From: Caldilineaceae bacterium
GTDB lineage: Bacteria > Chloroflexota > Anaerolineae > Caldilineales > Caldilineaceae
NCBI GenBank assembly: GCA_019637695.1
Contig: JAHBVG010000003.1
Span: 62,001 to 126,000, forward strand
DNA: 64,000 bases
Direction: 5' to 3'
The number at the start of each line of letters is the position of its first letter. Positions within the stretch are counted from its first letter, which is position 1. The position numbers and the translations under genes were made by a program. Of this stretch, positions 24,984 through 33,624 are shown in pieces. A model generated the notes under the pieces. That model worked only from the letters and a program-made list of their open reading frames with translations, had not been told where the DNA came from and searched no databases.

Positions 24984-25058
24984 GTGCCGGGGACTTTTCG
25001 CCGCAGCAAGTCGAGGCATCCACGCCTGGCGTCACGTCCAGTGTGAAGTCCCCGGCAC
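24984..25058. repeat. Dispersed inverted repeat with core AAGTCCCCGGCAC
   Basis: Arm GTGCCGGGGACTT (24984-24996) and its exact complement (25046-25058) flank a 49-base loop. The same 13-bp arms occur at 30074-30114 with a shorter loop, and one arm alone lies at 13970-13982. The elements are intergenic. Confidence 0.8.
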
Positions 25059-25132
25059 TTTCGCAGGCCCTTATCGTAGCGCCTATGAGGGACTGGGGAC
25101 TGGGAATTTACGCCGACCGCAGCGGTCGGACG

Positions 25133-26008
25133 TTATCGCCCTCTCTCTCCGTTATCCGCTGTCCGCTGTCTGTGCTCCCCACTGAGCAGGGCCGCTTCGA
25201 TCCGCGCCATCCTGGCCTGGAGCTGGCGCAGTTCGACCAGCAGATCATCGTTCACCTGCGCCACCGGGATCAGCGGCACTGTCGCCGACAGGTTTTCGGC
25301 CTCTTCTGCGGCGTGCAGCGACTGCATGGCGTTGACGATGATGGCGATGAAGAGGTTGAGCATGGTAAAAGTTGCCACCAAAATAAACGGGATGAAGAAG
25401 AGGAAGGCGTAGGGGAACTCTTCGATCACCGGACGGGCAATGCCCATCGACCAGCTTTCCAACGTCATCACCTGGAAGAGTGTATAGGCGGACGCACCCA
25501 GGTCGCCAAACCATTCGGGGAAGACAGGCCCAAAGAGCGTCGTGCCGATGACGGCGAAAATATAGAAGACAAGCACCAGCATCAAGAGTACCCAACTAAT
25601 GCTGGGGATCGCCTGGAGCATGGCTTCGATAATCAGCCGCAGACGAGGTACTTTGTTGAGCAGACGCAGCAAGCGGAAGACGCGCAGGGTGCGCAGGATC
25701 GAGAGGGCGCTGGCCGCTGGCACCAGCGAAATCGCCACGATGACAAAGTCGAAGAGATTCCACGCGCTGCGGAAGAAGCGCAGCCCGCTGCCGATCAACT
25801 TCAACCCAATCTCCACCACAAAGATGCCGATGATGATCTGATCCAATAAGTGGAGCAGACCGCCCGTGCGTTGATAGACCGCTGGCACAGTCTCTAACCC
25901 CAAGGTTACTGCATTGAAGAGAATCACCGCAATGATAATCGTTTGCTGCCGTGGATGCTCGATCCACTCGCCAATCTGCGCTCGTGTGCGCTGCCCACTG
26001 TTTCCCAT
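25133..26008 (-). CDS. Bacterial voltage-gated sodium channel (NaChBac/NavMs type)
   Basis: A 291-residue six-transmembrane channel subunit. The voltage-sensor helix S4 (about 104-119) reads ILRTLRVFRLLRLL, with arginines at 106, 109, 112 and 115, each three apart. The pore loop holds FQVMTLESWSMG (filter TLESWS at 182-187), the sodium-selective sequence of bacterial Nav channels; glutamate 184 is the key ion-binding residue. S6 (about 201-230) is followed by a cytoplasmic neck and a coiled coil (DDLLVELRQLQARMARIEAALL region), which normally drives tetramer formation. AGGAG lies 5 bases before the ATG at 26008; the longer open frame upstream overlaps the GNAT gene. It stands alone on the minus strand. 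Confidence 0.93.
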   Translation of the reverse strand: MGNSGQRTRAQIGEWIEHPRQQTIIIAVILFNAVTLGLETVPAVYQRTGGLLHLLDQIIIGIFVVEIGLKLIGSGLRFFRSAWNLFDFVIVAISLVPAASALSILRTLRVFRLLRLLNKVPRLRLIIEAMLQAIPSISWVLLMLVLVFYIFAVIGTTLFGPVFPEWFGDLGASAYTLFQVMTLESWSMGIARPVIEEFPYAFLFFIPFILVATFTMLNLFIAIIVNAMQSLHAAEEAENLSATVPLIPVAQVNDDLLVELRQLQARMARIEAALLSGEHRQRTADNGERGR

Positions 26009-26162
26009 AGATCTCCTGTTCTCCTCTGATTTGAATAATAGACGACGGACAACGGACAATTTAGAGCCGTCTGCAAGTAGCAGGTGGCAAGTGGCAGGTG
26101 GCAGGTGACAAATTCGCAATTCGCCCCACCATCTTTGCCCTAATCCGAGTCCAAAGTCCCCA

Positions 26163-27107
26163 TCACACCGACAACTTCTTCTCGTAGCGATGGATGCTCT
26201 TCTGCACATGGAAGCCGGCGCGTCCGTAGAGGCGGGGCGCGCCGGTAGGGCTTTCCGCATCAACGTTAAGCGAGGCGGTGCGGATGCCGCGCTGCCAAAA
26301 TTCGCCAAGGGCATGGCGCAACATAGACAATCCCATCCCCTGCCGCCGCCAGCGAGGACGCACGCCCAGCCTGTCCACCATGCCGACGCCCGCCACGATC
26401 GAGCAGAGACAGATCGCCGCGATCTCATCGCTTTCCACATGATAGGGTAGAAACCAGAGCGTGGGGTCAAAGTCTTCGGCGGTGGTGGGTTCCAACCAGC
26501 GTTCCTTGGTGCCGGGCAGACGGTTCCACATGTCTTGGAAAGAGTCTTCGGCGGCTTCGTAGAATTTATCGCTCTCCTCGTCGGCGACGAAGGATCGCAT
26601 CGCGATCCCTGCCGGCCAGGTTGGGGCAGACGGCGGCGCGTCGAGTTTGGCTTCCATAATGTAGTGGGTGCGCACCAGCGTGTATCCATGCGCTGCTAAA
26701 AAGTCGGCGGCGGCGCGGTTGTTGGCGTGGATAAAGTGGTAGACGCTCACCTCATGGGCATTTTCGGCCAGAGGAAGATGGGATTGCGCCCACCGTTCGC
26801 CCCACGCCGTGAGATAGGACCAGATCGCTTCCCAATGCTCGCCGGGCGGGACAAAGGGATAGACGTTCACCTGCATGTAGCGGAGGTCCATGAGATCGGC
26901 GTAGCCGACCGCCTCGCCGGTTGGCCCTAGCACAAGGATTGCTTCGTCGTCGAGATCCACGCCATGCCAGTCGTTGATCAGCTCTTCCGCTGTTATATCG
27001 GGTTCATCGCCTTCGGCGCGCTGGCAGGCGCTGATCAGATCCACAATGATGGGTGCATCCTCTCGACGGGGCGGGCGCACAATGAATTGGGGATACAGAT
27101 TGCGCAT
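26163..27107 (-). CDS. Tandem GNAT protein (mycothiol synthase-like)
   Basis: The 314-residue protein contains two acetyltransferase lobes. The first (about 1-155) has DDEAILVLGPTGEAVGYADLMD, VYHFIHANNRAAADFLAAHG and VRTHYIME. The second (about 160-314) has the clearer acetyl-CoA site VDRLGVRPRWRRQGMGLSML (R-x-x-G-x-G) and ASLNVDAESPTGAPRLYGRAGF. Such double GNAT proteins resemble MshD mycothiol synthase and related enzymes; the actual acceptor is unknown. The start codon shares one base with the stop of radical SAM paralogue 3 (TAATG), with AGGAGAAGG upstream, so the two are co-translated. The acceptor may therefore be a product of that enzyme, which is inference. Confidence 0.85.
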   Translation of the reverse strand: MRNLYPQFIVRPPRREDAPIIVDLISACQRAEGDEPDITAEELINDWHGVDLDDEAILVLGPTGEAVGYADLMDLRYMQVNVYPFVPPGEHWEAIWSYLTAWGERWAQSHLPLAENAHEVSVYHFIHANNRAAADFLAAHGYTLVRTHYIMEAKLDAPPSAPTWPAGIAMRSFVADEESDKFYEAAEDSFQDMWNRLPGTKERWLEPTTAEDFDPTLWFLPYHVESDEIAAICLCSIVAGVGMVDRLGVRPRWRRQGMGLSMLRHALGEFWQRGIRTASLNVDAESPTGAPRLYGRAGFHVQKSIHRYEKKLSV

Positions 27108-28420
27108 TACAGATTACCTTCTCCTAACGGCTGCCCCTGCTTCTTGTTGATCATCCATTTGCTCACCAAATTGGAGGCCAGATGCAGCCCTAGCCGGTAA
27201 GGATCGCGGGCATTGGTGCGCCGATCTGCGGCGCGGACGGCAATCGAGCGCAGGCTGTGGAACTCCTGGCGGATGCGGTAACAGCCTTCGGTGAGCTGAT
27301 CCGCCGTCATCCCGGCCGGCGCAAAGACGGCCTCGCCGTAGCGGAAGCGAGGATCGAGCCACCAGCGATCGTAGAGCAGCCGCCCCTCCGCGGCCAGCCG
27401 GTCGTAGAGCGCAGCGCCGGGCATGGGCGTCAGCGGGTTGAAGTTGGCCGTGTAAAATTTGCTGTCGATGGCAAACTTCAGCGTGCGGTCGAAGGAGTCG
27501 GGCGTGTCCTCGTCGTAGCCGAAGACAAACGAGCCGTAGATCATCACACCGTGATCTTGAAAGATGCGCACCGAGGTGGCGTAATCGTGATGCTTCAGGT
27601 TCCAATGCTTCTTCATGCGGCGCAGATTAGCCTCGTTGAGCGACTCGAAACCGATCACCGCCGTGGTGCAGCCGCTTCGCTCCAGCAACCGCATCAACTC
27701 CAGATCGTGGGCCATGTCGATGCTGACCTGGCACGACCAGCGGATCTTCAACGGGATCAGCGCCTCAAAGAGTTCCTTCGCCTTGGGCACGTCCACGAAG
27801 ATGTTGTCATCGATGAGGAAGATGTGCTTTTTGCCCGTCGCCCGGATCTCGTCCACCACCTCATCCACCGGGCGTTGGCGCAGGTTCTTGCCGTAGAAAG
27901 CGTGGATCGAGCAAAATTCGCAGGCAAAGCGGCAGCCGCGACCATACTGCACCAATGCCGCCGGCGCGTAGTGTTTGCCGCGAAAGAGAGTGCGATCCGG
28001 CTGAAAGTTGTGCAGCGGTGGATAGCCATCTTGCCGGTAGATCGGCTGAAGCTGGCCCCGTTCGGCGTCAGCCACCACCTGCGGCCAGATCCCCTCGGCG
28101 TCGCCGATCACCACGGCGTCGGCGTGATCCAGCACTTCTTCGGGCAGAAAGGTGGCATGGTAACCGCCCATCACCACCGGCGTCCCGCGCCGTCGATATT
28201 CTGCTGCAATCTGATACGCCCGCCGCGCCGTATATGTTTCCACGGTGATGGCAACCATATCTGTCCGCTCGTCGTAGGGGATCGGTTCAATGCGGTCGTC
28301 GTAGAGGACCGTTTCCACATGCGGCGGCGTCAGTCCGGCCAAAATGGCAAAGACCAGCGGCTCCATGGCGTCGTTGCCGCGCACGGGCAGCATGTTGGGG
28401 CGGATGAAGGTGATTTTCAA
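27107..28420 (-). CDS. B12-binding-type radical SAM protein, paralogue 3
   Basis: The 437-residue protein has the same plan as the others: N-terminal domain with LTPPHVETVLYDDRIEPIPY, ITVETYTARRAYQIAAEYRR and VVMGGYHATFLPEEV; cluster motif CRFACEFC; HIFLIDDNIFVDV; AVIGFESLNEANL; FNPLTPMPGAALYDRL. No D-x-H-x-x-G cobalamin ligand is visible. It overlaps the tandem GNAT gene by one base and follows paralogue 4 after 133 bases, so paralogue 4, paralogue 3 and the GNAT gene may form one transcription unit. Reaction and substrate are unknown. Confidence 0.88.
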   Translation of the reverse strand: MKITFIRPNMLPVRGNDAMEPLVFAILAGLTPPHVETVLYDDRIEPIPYDERTDMVAITVETYTARRAYQIAAEYRRRGTPVVMGGYHATFLPEEVLDHADAVVIGDAEGIWPQVVADAERGQLQPIYRQDGYPPLHNFQPDRTLFRGKHYAPAALVQYGRGCRFACEFCSIHAFYGKNLRQRPVDEVVDEIRATGKKHIFLIDDNIFVDVPKAKELFEALIPLKIRWSCQVSIDMAHDLELMRLLERSGCTTAVIGFESLNEANLRRMKKHWNLKHHDYATSVRIFQDHGVMIYGSFVFGYDEDTPDSFDRTLKFAIDSKFYTANFNPLTPMPGAALYDRLAAEGRLLYDRWWLDPRFRYGEAVFAPAGMTADQLTEGCYRIRQEFHSLRSIAVRAADRRTNARDPYRLGLHLASNLVSKWMINKKQGQPLGEGNL

Positions 28421-28553
28421 CAGGGCCTCGGATCTCTCAGATCGGCAAATTGATCGGTGGAGATGGTGCGACTGACGATTAAGAGATTAGGCGATTTTAG
28501 ATCCTATACACGATCCCCAATCTCTCTATCACCCAATCGCTCAATCGCATCTC

Positions 28554-29942
28554 CTAAGCCAGCACCTTGTCTGTCAAGGAAATCTGCCAATCGCATGTGT
28601 AATACTTGTGCAGGTTGTGGGCGTAGAAACGATAGCCCAGGTTGCCTGCCAGGGCCAGGGGAAGCATCACCCGTCCGCTCCAAGGGCGGGCGGCGAGCAG
28701 CCGTTTGGCAATGGATACATAGCTGTAGGTCTTCTTCCACGCCCATTCTGCGCCGCGTAGCAATTCGTCCGCGCCCATGCCTTTAGGTTGATAGACCACA
28801 TGCTGGCCGTCGTAGAGTGTCCAATCTTCGCTGAGGATGCGTCCATCTCGCTTGAGCCTGTCGAAGAGCGGTGTGCCCGGGAAGGGGGTGAGGATGGCGT
28901 AACGGGGCAGATCGATGTTGGCGTCCATCACAAAATCGACGGTCTCGGCGAAGACATCTCCGCTGTGGTTGTCGAAGCCGAAGACGAAGCAGCCCTGTAC
29001 GCCGATGCCGTGGGCATGTAGCCGTCGCATCACGTCTTTGTAATCCTGGCGGGCGTTAAACTGTTTTTTCGTCTCGGCCAGCGCGCTAGAGGAAAGGGTC
29101 TCAAAACCGAGCAGCAACCCCTTGCATCCACTGCGCGCCGCCAATGCCAGCAGATCATCGTCCATGGTGATGATGGTTGTGGTCAGCCCGCCCCATTGGA
29201 TCTTGAGCGGGATGAGCGCCGTGAAGAGTTCGCGGGCGTAGTCCATGTCCGAAATCAGGTTGAGATCGAGGAAGATCAGCCGCTTCGCCCCCATCTGTTG
29301 GATGTCGGCGATCACGTCCGCCACAGGGTGTTGCAGCGGACGGCCCCAGGCGCTGGGCACGACACAAAAATCGCACTGATGGATGCATCCCCGCGTTGCC
29401 TCGATGGTGTGGGCCACCACAAAATCCTTGCTGCCCAACAGATCGCGCCGTGGAAAGGGGCGGTTCGCCAGGCTCAACCCCGGCCCCTGATCATAGCGGC
29501 TCTTCATACGACCGGCCACAAAGTCGCGCAGGAGTTGCGGCCACGTATCCTCGGCATAGCCAACCACAATGGCGTCGGCGTGCTGTTGCGCTTCGTCAGG
29601 CATCAAAGTCACGTGGACGCCGCCCAGCACTACAGGGATGCCTCGGCGGCGGAAGTGCGCAGCCAATTCATAGGAGCGGGGCGCAGTGCCGGTGATCAAA
29701 CTGATACCGATCAGATCGGCGTCAACGTCGAGATCAATGTCGTGAATGCCTTCGTCGACGAGGGTGATCTTGGCGTTGAGTTCGGGCGGAACCAGCGCGG
29801 CGAGTGTGGTCAGCGTGAGCGGGGCGTAGCGCAGTGACTTGCTCCACGTTCCCCCGCGGCGGCGGTAGAGCGGTCCGCGCGGCGAGATGAGCAGAATGCG
29901 CAAGGGTGCAGCCCGATCCACAGGCGGTTGACGAGTAGTCAT
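28554..29942 (-). CDS. B12-binding-type radical SAM protein, paralogue 4 (divergent)
   Basis: A protein of about 462 residues, the most divergent of the four. It starts MTTRQPPVDRAAPLRILLIS; the next upstream ATG at 29957 has its AGG directly abutting, so 29942 is preferred. The N-terminal domain has LAALVPPELNAKITLVDEGI and VVLGGVHVTLMPDEAQQHAD. The cluster motif is CIHQCDFC. Later blocks are LIFLDLNLISDMDYARELF, LLLGFETLSSSAL, GCFVFGFDNH and ILTPFPGTPLFDRL. D-x-H-x-x-G is absent here too. It begins the likely operon with paralogue 3 and the tandem GNAT gene. Confidence 0.87.
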   Translation of the reverse strand: MTTRQPPVDRAAPLRILLISPRGPLYRRRGGTWSKSLRYAPLTLTTLAALVPPELNAKITLVDEGIHDIDLDVDADLIGISLITGTAPRSYELAAHFRRRGIPVVLGGVHVTLMPDEAQQHADAIVVGYAEDTWPQLLRDFVAGRMKSRYDQGPGLSLANRPFPRRDLLGSKDFVVAHTIEATRGCIHQCDFCVVPSAWGRPLQHPVADVIADIQQMGAKRLIFLDLNLISDMDYARELFTALIPLKIQWGGLTTTIITMDDDLLALAARSGCKGLLLGFETLSSSALAETKKQFNARQDYKDVMRRLHAHGIGVQGCFVFGFDNHSGDVFAETVDFVMDANIDLPRYAILTPFPGTPLFDRLKRDGRILSEDWTLYDGQHVVYQPKGMGADELLRGAEWAWKKTYSYVSIAKRLLAARPWSGRVMLPLALAGNLGYRFYAHNLHKYYTCDWQISLTDKVLA

Positions 29943-30073
29943 AGGGAGTCCATTCATCCTATCGATTTGATCACGGTAGAGTAGATCGTACAGTAGCGGG
30001 TGTGGGCTGTCAATCGGCAGATTGTCCAAAAATTCTCAGAGGGTGGGGTGAGTTCAATTTAGGGACAGGCCAG

Positions 30074-30114
30074 GTGCCGGGGACTTATCGCCGCGTTTGT
30101 GAAGTCCCCGGCAC
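30074..30114. repeat. Dispersed inverted repeat, core AAGTCCCCGGCAC (short-loop copy)
   Basis: Arms GTGCCGGGGACTT (30074-30086) and AAGTCCCCGGCAC (30102-30114) enclose 15 bases. They match the copy at 24984-25058 base for base in the arms and continue similarly on the right (TTTCGC). Confidence 0.82.
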
Positions 30115-30241
30115 TTTCGCCCAGGGTGGGGAGAAGTTGGTAGATCCATTCAAAGGTGATAGAGTAAGACTCCGTTTGTGGCAATCGGTTCACAACGTTA
30201 TCGGCAAAATGGAATATGGTAGTTCACGATTTATGCTCTCG

Positions 30242-30282
30242 CCGGGTCCGTGACCCGGTGAAAGGCCGGTCCGTGACCGGCC
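30242..30282. repeat. Dispersed GGTCCGTGACC hairpin pair
   Basis: CCGGGTCCGTGACCCGG (30242-30258) and GGCCGGTCCGTGACCGGCC (30264-30282) are two successive self-complementary hairpins with the same core as at 15957-15993. The region 30030-30376 otherwise holds no gene; it separates divergent transcription units. Confidence 0.78.
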
Positions 30283-30376
30283 CAGAGCGCATGAAATCAT
30301 GAATTACTGAAATTTCCAATCATATCATTCGGGCTAAGAGTGCGACTTGGCTCAATGGAGTCATGGAGTACACTCA

Positions 30377-31687
30377 GTGAATTTTGAACAATTTTCTCTT
30401 GATCCGCGCATTATGGCGGGTGTCAAGGCGATGGGCTATACCACGCCCACACCGATTCAACAGCAGGCCATCCCCGTGGTGCTGGCTGGCAAGGATGTGT
30501 TGGGGCTGGCCCAGACCGGCACTGGCAAAACGGCGGCCTTTGTGCTGCCTATGTTGCAGCATCTGAGCAAAGGAGCGCTGCGCCAGGTGCGCGCCCTCAT
30601 TGTTGCCCCTACCCGCGAACTGGCCGAACAGATCCACCAGGCGATTGTGGATCTGGGCAAGAATACCAAGATCCGCAGTATTACCCTCTATGGCGGCGTG
30701 GGCAAAGGACCGCAAGTTGCAGCCCTGCGCCGAGGACCGGAGATCGTCGTCGCCTGCCCTGGGCGGCTGCTCGATCATATTGGCGACGGCAATATCGACC
30801 TCTCGCGAGTGGAGCTGCTGGTGTTGGATGAAGCCGACCGCATGTGCGACATGGGCTTTTTGCCCGATGTGCGTCGCATCCTCGGCCATCTGCCCAAACA
30901 GCGCCAGACCCTCTTTTTCTCTGCCACCATGCCCGACGAGATCCGTTCGTTGGCCGATAGCATCCTCAAAGATCCGGTGACGGTGCAGATCGGCATGATC
31001 GCGCCGGCGACAACTGTATCCCATGCGCTCTATCCTGTGCCGGAGGGGTTGAAGAAGCGGCTGCTTCTGGCGTTGTTGAAGACGACGGTGACCGGGCGGA
31101 CGCTGATCTTTACCCGCACCAAACGCCGCGCCCGCACGCTCGCCCTTGATCTGAGCAACGAAGGCTATAACGTCGCTGCCCTGCAGGGGAACATGGCGCA
31201 GAATCGCCGCCTGGAGGCTATGAATGGGTTCCGCGACGGCAAGTATGACATACTCGTTGCCACGGACATCGCCGCCCGCGGCATTGACGTGGCCGAGATC
31301 GCCCATGTGATCAACTTCGACATGCCCGATACAGTGGACGCCTACACCCACCGCATTGGCCGCACAGGGCGCGCCCTGCAAACTGGCGAAGCGCTGACCT
31401 TTGCCGTTGCCGATGATGTGGAGATGGTGCGCGCCGTGGAACGAGTGCTGGGCGAGACAATCGAACGACGGCAGTTGAGCGGCTTCGATTACAGCGGCGT
31501 CAAACCGGAGACGATCTTGGCGTCGGCGTCTGGCAATGGGGCGCGCCAACCGCAGCGCAACCCCAGATCCACAGCCTCTTCACCGCGAGCGGGGCAGGGT
31601 TCCGCTGCGCGTGCGCCGTTTGGGCAGTCTGGCCGGTCGGCGCCTGCCCCACGGCGTCGCCAGCCTCAACGTCGATCCCAGGGCTGA
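30377..31687 (+). CDS. DEAD-box RNA helicase
   Basis: All helicase motifs are present: Q motif (YTTPTPIQQQAIP), Walker A AQTGTGKT, PTRELAEQ, LVLDEADRM (DEAD), FFSATMP, IFTRTKRRA, VATDIAARGIDV and HRIGRTGR. The last 60 residues are a basic, low-complexity Gln/Arg/Ser/Pro tail, common in RhlE-type cold-shock and ribosome-assembly helicases. The GTG at 30377 is chosen as start because GGAG lies 8 bases upstream; the frame can be extended to a TTG at 30347. It would unwind RNA in ribosome assembly or mRNA decay. A hairpin follows the stop. Confidence 0.93.
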   Translation: MNFEQFSLDPRIMAGVKAMGYTTPTPIQQQAIPVVLAGKDVLGLAQTGTGKTAAFVLPMLQHLSKGALRQVRALIVAPTRELAEQIHQAIVDLGKNTKIRSITLYGGVGKGPQVAALRRGPEIVVACPGRLLDHIGDGNIDLSRVELLVLDEADRMCDMGFLPDVRRILGHLPKQRQTLFFSATMPDEIRSLADSILKDPVTVQIGMIAPATTVSHALYPVPEGLKKRLLLALLKTTVTGRTLIFTRTKRRARTLALDLSNEGYNVAALQGNMAQNRRLEAMNGFRDGKYDILVATDIAARGIDVAEIAHVINFDMPDTVDAYTHRIGRTGRALQTGEALTFAVADDVEMVRAVERVLGETIERRQLSGFDYSGVKPETILASASGNGARQPQRNPRSTASSPRAGQGSAARAPFGQSGRSAPAPRRRQPQRRSQG

Positions 31688-31692
31688 GATTA

Positions 31693-31724
31693 GACCCGCT
31701 AGGTTGCAGAAAACCTCGCGGGTC
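31693..31724. terminator. Hairpin after the DEAD-box helicase gene
   Basis: Arms GACCCGCTAGGTT (31693-31705) and AACCTCGCGGGTC (31712-31724) pair with one mismatch around a 6-base loop, starting 5 bases after the stop codon. There is no long T-run. Confidence 0.6.
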
Positions 31725-31793
31725 TCCAGAGAATCGCTATTACCGATAGAGCCTATTCCTGAGACGATTCTCTGTCCGATCCCTATTTTTCCA

Positions 31794-31823
31794 TTGACAT
31801 GGCCCTGTTTGCGGCGCGACAAT
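31794..31823 (+). promoter_or_regulatory. Possible sigma-70-type promoter for the alcohol dehydrogenase
   Basis: A perfect -35 hexamer TTGACA (31794-31799) is followed after 18 bases by GACAAT (31818-31823), one mismatch from TATAAT-like boxes seen in GC-rich bacteria. The gene starts 58 bases further on, with GGAG before its ATG. The call rests on sequence likeness only. Confidence 0.35.
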
Positions 31824-31881
31824 GGCGCAATCAATATAGAAGCTCTATTCTATCAAACGCACAAAGCATAGGGAGTGAATT

Positions 31882-32970
31882 ATGACAACCAAGGCGCGGG
31901 GAGCGATTGCACGCGTACCGGGCGCGGCAGTCGAAATCGAAGAATTTACCCTCGACGACCCAGGTCCGCGCGATGTTGTGGTGCGGATCCTGGCGTCGGG
32001 CGTCTGTCATACCGATCTTGGCATCAAGAGCGGCACGTATGGAACAAGCGGCTTCCCCTTCCTGCTTGGCCACGAAGGCGCGGGTGTGGTTGAGGAGGTG
32101 GGATCTGCGGTTACCCGCGTCAAGGTGGGCGATCATGTGATGCTCAACTGGCGCGCTCCTTGTGGTGAATGCCGGTTTTGTTTGAAAGGCGAGCATAATT
32201 ATTGTGCCTCCAGTTTGCACGCCGAGGGCAAGATGCGCAGTGAAAGCGGCGATCCTCTCAACGCTGCGCTGGGGATCGGCACCTTTTGCACCCATACCCT
32301 GGTGCATGAAGTTCAGTGCGTCACCTACGATTCCTCGTTGCGCCCCGAACCAATTTCCTTGATCGGTTGCGGCGTGGTGACAGGTGTGGGCGCGGCTCTC
32401 TATTCGGCCAAAGTGACTCAAGGCAGCAGCGTGGCCGTTTTCGGCTGCGGCGGTGTGGGCGATAGTGTGATCCAGGGTGCGCGTATCGCCGGCGCGACCA
32501 CCATCATCGCTGTGGATATTGATCCTCGAAAGTTGGAATGGGCCAGGGATTTCGGCGCTACCCATACTGTCAACGCCGGCGAAGTCGATCCCGTAGAGGA
32601 GGTCAAACGGTTGACGAATGGACACGGCGTCAACTTCTCATTTGAAGCGGTGGGCACACCCGAAGTCCTCAAGCAAGCGCTCTTCAGCCGGGATCTGGCG
32701 GGAACTTGTGTGTTGATCGGCGTCCCCGGTCCTGGTCCGCGGCTGGAGATGGAGTTGCAACAGTTCTTCGATCTGGGCGGCAGTCTGACAGTCTCGTGGT
32801 ATGGGAACTGCATCCCGGCGCGCGATTTTCCCATCCTTGCCGATTGGTACAAACAGGGTAAACTCGATCTGGATGGGCTCGTCACCCGCACCATCCGCCT
32901 GGAGGAGACCGAGTCCGCTTTCGATGCCATGAAACGAGGCGAAACCCTGCGCTCGGTGATCGTTTTCTAA
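31882..32970 (+). CDS. Zinc-dependent alcohol dehydrogenase (class III / mycothiol-type MDR)
   Basis: A 362-residue medium-chain dehydrogenase. The catalytic zinc ligands lie in ILASGVCHTDL and PFLLGHEGAGVV, with a distal Cys in ISLIGCGVVTG. The structural zinc loop is CGECRFCLKGEHNYC. The Rossmann motif is VFGCGGVGDSVIQGA, and VDIDPRKLEWA ends with the Asp that favours NAD over NADP. The overall pattern, including GTFCTHTLVHEVQCV, resembles glutathione- or mycothiol-dependent formaldehyde dehydrogenases. It would oxidise an alcohol or thiohemiacetal in the cytoplasm. A TTGACA promoter candidate lies upstream and a hairpin downstream, so it is probably a single-gene unit. Confidence 0.92.
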   Translation: MTTKARGAIARVPGAAVEIEEFTLDDPGPRDVVVRILASGVCHTDLGIKSGTYGTSGFPFLLGHEGAGVVEEVGSAVTRVKVGDHVMLNWRAPCGECRFCLKGEHNYCASSLHAEGKMRSESGDPLNAALGIGTFCTHTLVHEVQCVTYDSSLRPEPISLIGCGVVTGVGAALYSAKVTQGSSVAVFGCGGVGDSVIQGARIAGATTIIAVDIDPRKLEWARDFGATHTVNAGEVDPVEEVKRLTNGHGVNFSFEAVGTPEVLKQALFSRDLAGTCVLIGVPGPGPRLEMELQQFFDLGGSLTVSWYGNCIPARDFPILADWYKQGKLDLDGLVTRTIRLEETESAFDAMKRGETLRSVIVF

Positions 32971-32985
32971 GCGGCCTGAAACAGC

Positions 32986-33030
32986 ATCCACGAAGGCAAC
33001 GAAACCAGGACTCGGTCTGCCTTCGTGGAT
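32986..33030. terminator. Hairpin after the alcohol dehydrogenase gene
   Basis: Arms ATCCACGAAGGCA (32986-32998) and TGCCTTCGTGGAT (33018-33030) are perfectly complementary around a 19-base loop, 16 bases after the stop. There is no T-run. Confidence 0.6.
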
Positions 33031-33059
33031 CATCCAATGCTGCGAGGGAGGGTTGATCC

Positions 33060-33569
33060 ATGCCCCGCCAGTACAGCATGAAGGACGCAACAGATGTGGC
33101 GAAGGTTGCAACCGCCGATATTGAGCGCTGGCTGCGCGGATTGCGCCAGACCCGTTCGGTCGCCAATGTTGAGGATGATCCCGCTTATCAACGCATCGAT
33201 GTAGATCTGATTTGGGTGACGCAAACCCGCACCTATCAGGTTGAGATCAAAGGGGATCGCTGGCAGGGGACCGGCAATTTTTTCTTCGAGACGCAGAGCA
33301 ACGCCGAACAGCAAACCCCTGGCTGCTTCCTCTACACCGAGGCAGATCTGCTCTTCTACTACTTTGTCCACGCGCAGGAACTCTACATTTTGCCCATGCC
33401 CCAGACCCGTGACTGGTTTCTCGTCCATATGGACGAGTTCAAGGAGAGAGCCACCACCACACTTGTCGGCAACAGCCGCTACACCACGGTGGGGCGGCTG
33501 ACGCCGATCCAGCGGGTGCTGCGCGAAGTGGATGGCGTCCGCCGATACAACCTTTCCTCTCTCGATTGA
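33060..33569 (+). CDS. PD-(D/E)XK nuclease-like hypothetical protein (169 aa)
   Basis: I do not recognise a named family. The centre reads RIDVDLIWVTQTRTYQVEIK, giving an Asp on one strand followed by E-x-K on the next, the core of the PD-(D/E)XK nuclease fold. The N-terminal helix (KDATDVAKVATADIERWLRG) and a later helix also fit that fold. Residues 75-150 contain YTEADLLFYYF and QELYILPMP, suggesting further strands. GGAGGG precedes the start. It heads a likely operon with DUF4058, a methyltransferase and an unknown protein, with a 55-base gap to the next gene. It might equally be a non-nucleolytic relative. Confidence 0.65.
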   Translation: MPRQYSMKDATDVAKVATADIERWLRGLRQTRSVANVEDDPAYQRIDVDLIWVTQTRTYQVEIKGDRWQGTGNFFFETQSNAEQQTPGCFLYTEADLLFYYFVHAQELYILPMPQTRDWFLVHMDEFKERATTTLVGNSRYTTVGRLTPIQRVLREVDGVRRYNLSSLD

Positions 33570-33624
33570 CGCCTCCGATCCTGGCTGATACAATGCCAAC
33601 AGGAAATCAGCAAAGGAGGTCTCT

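Noticed and set aside
18677-29942. Radical SAM paralogues as BchE (bacteriochlorophyll) genes
   Set aside because: No other pigment genes are nearby, and the proteins lack the cobalamin His ligand and family-specific ends that I could recognise.
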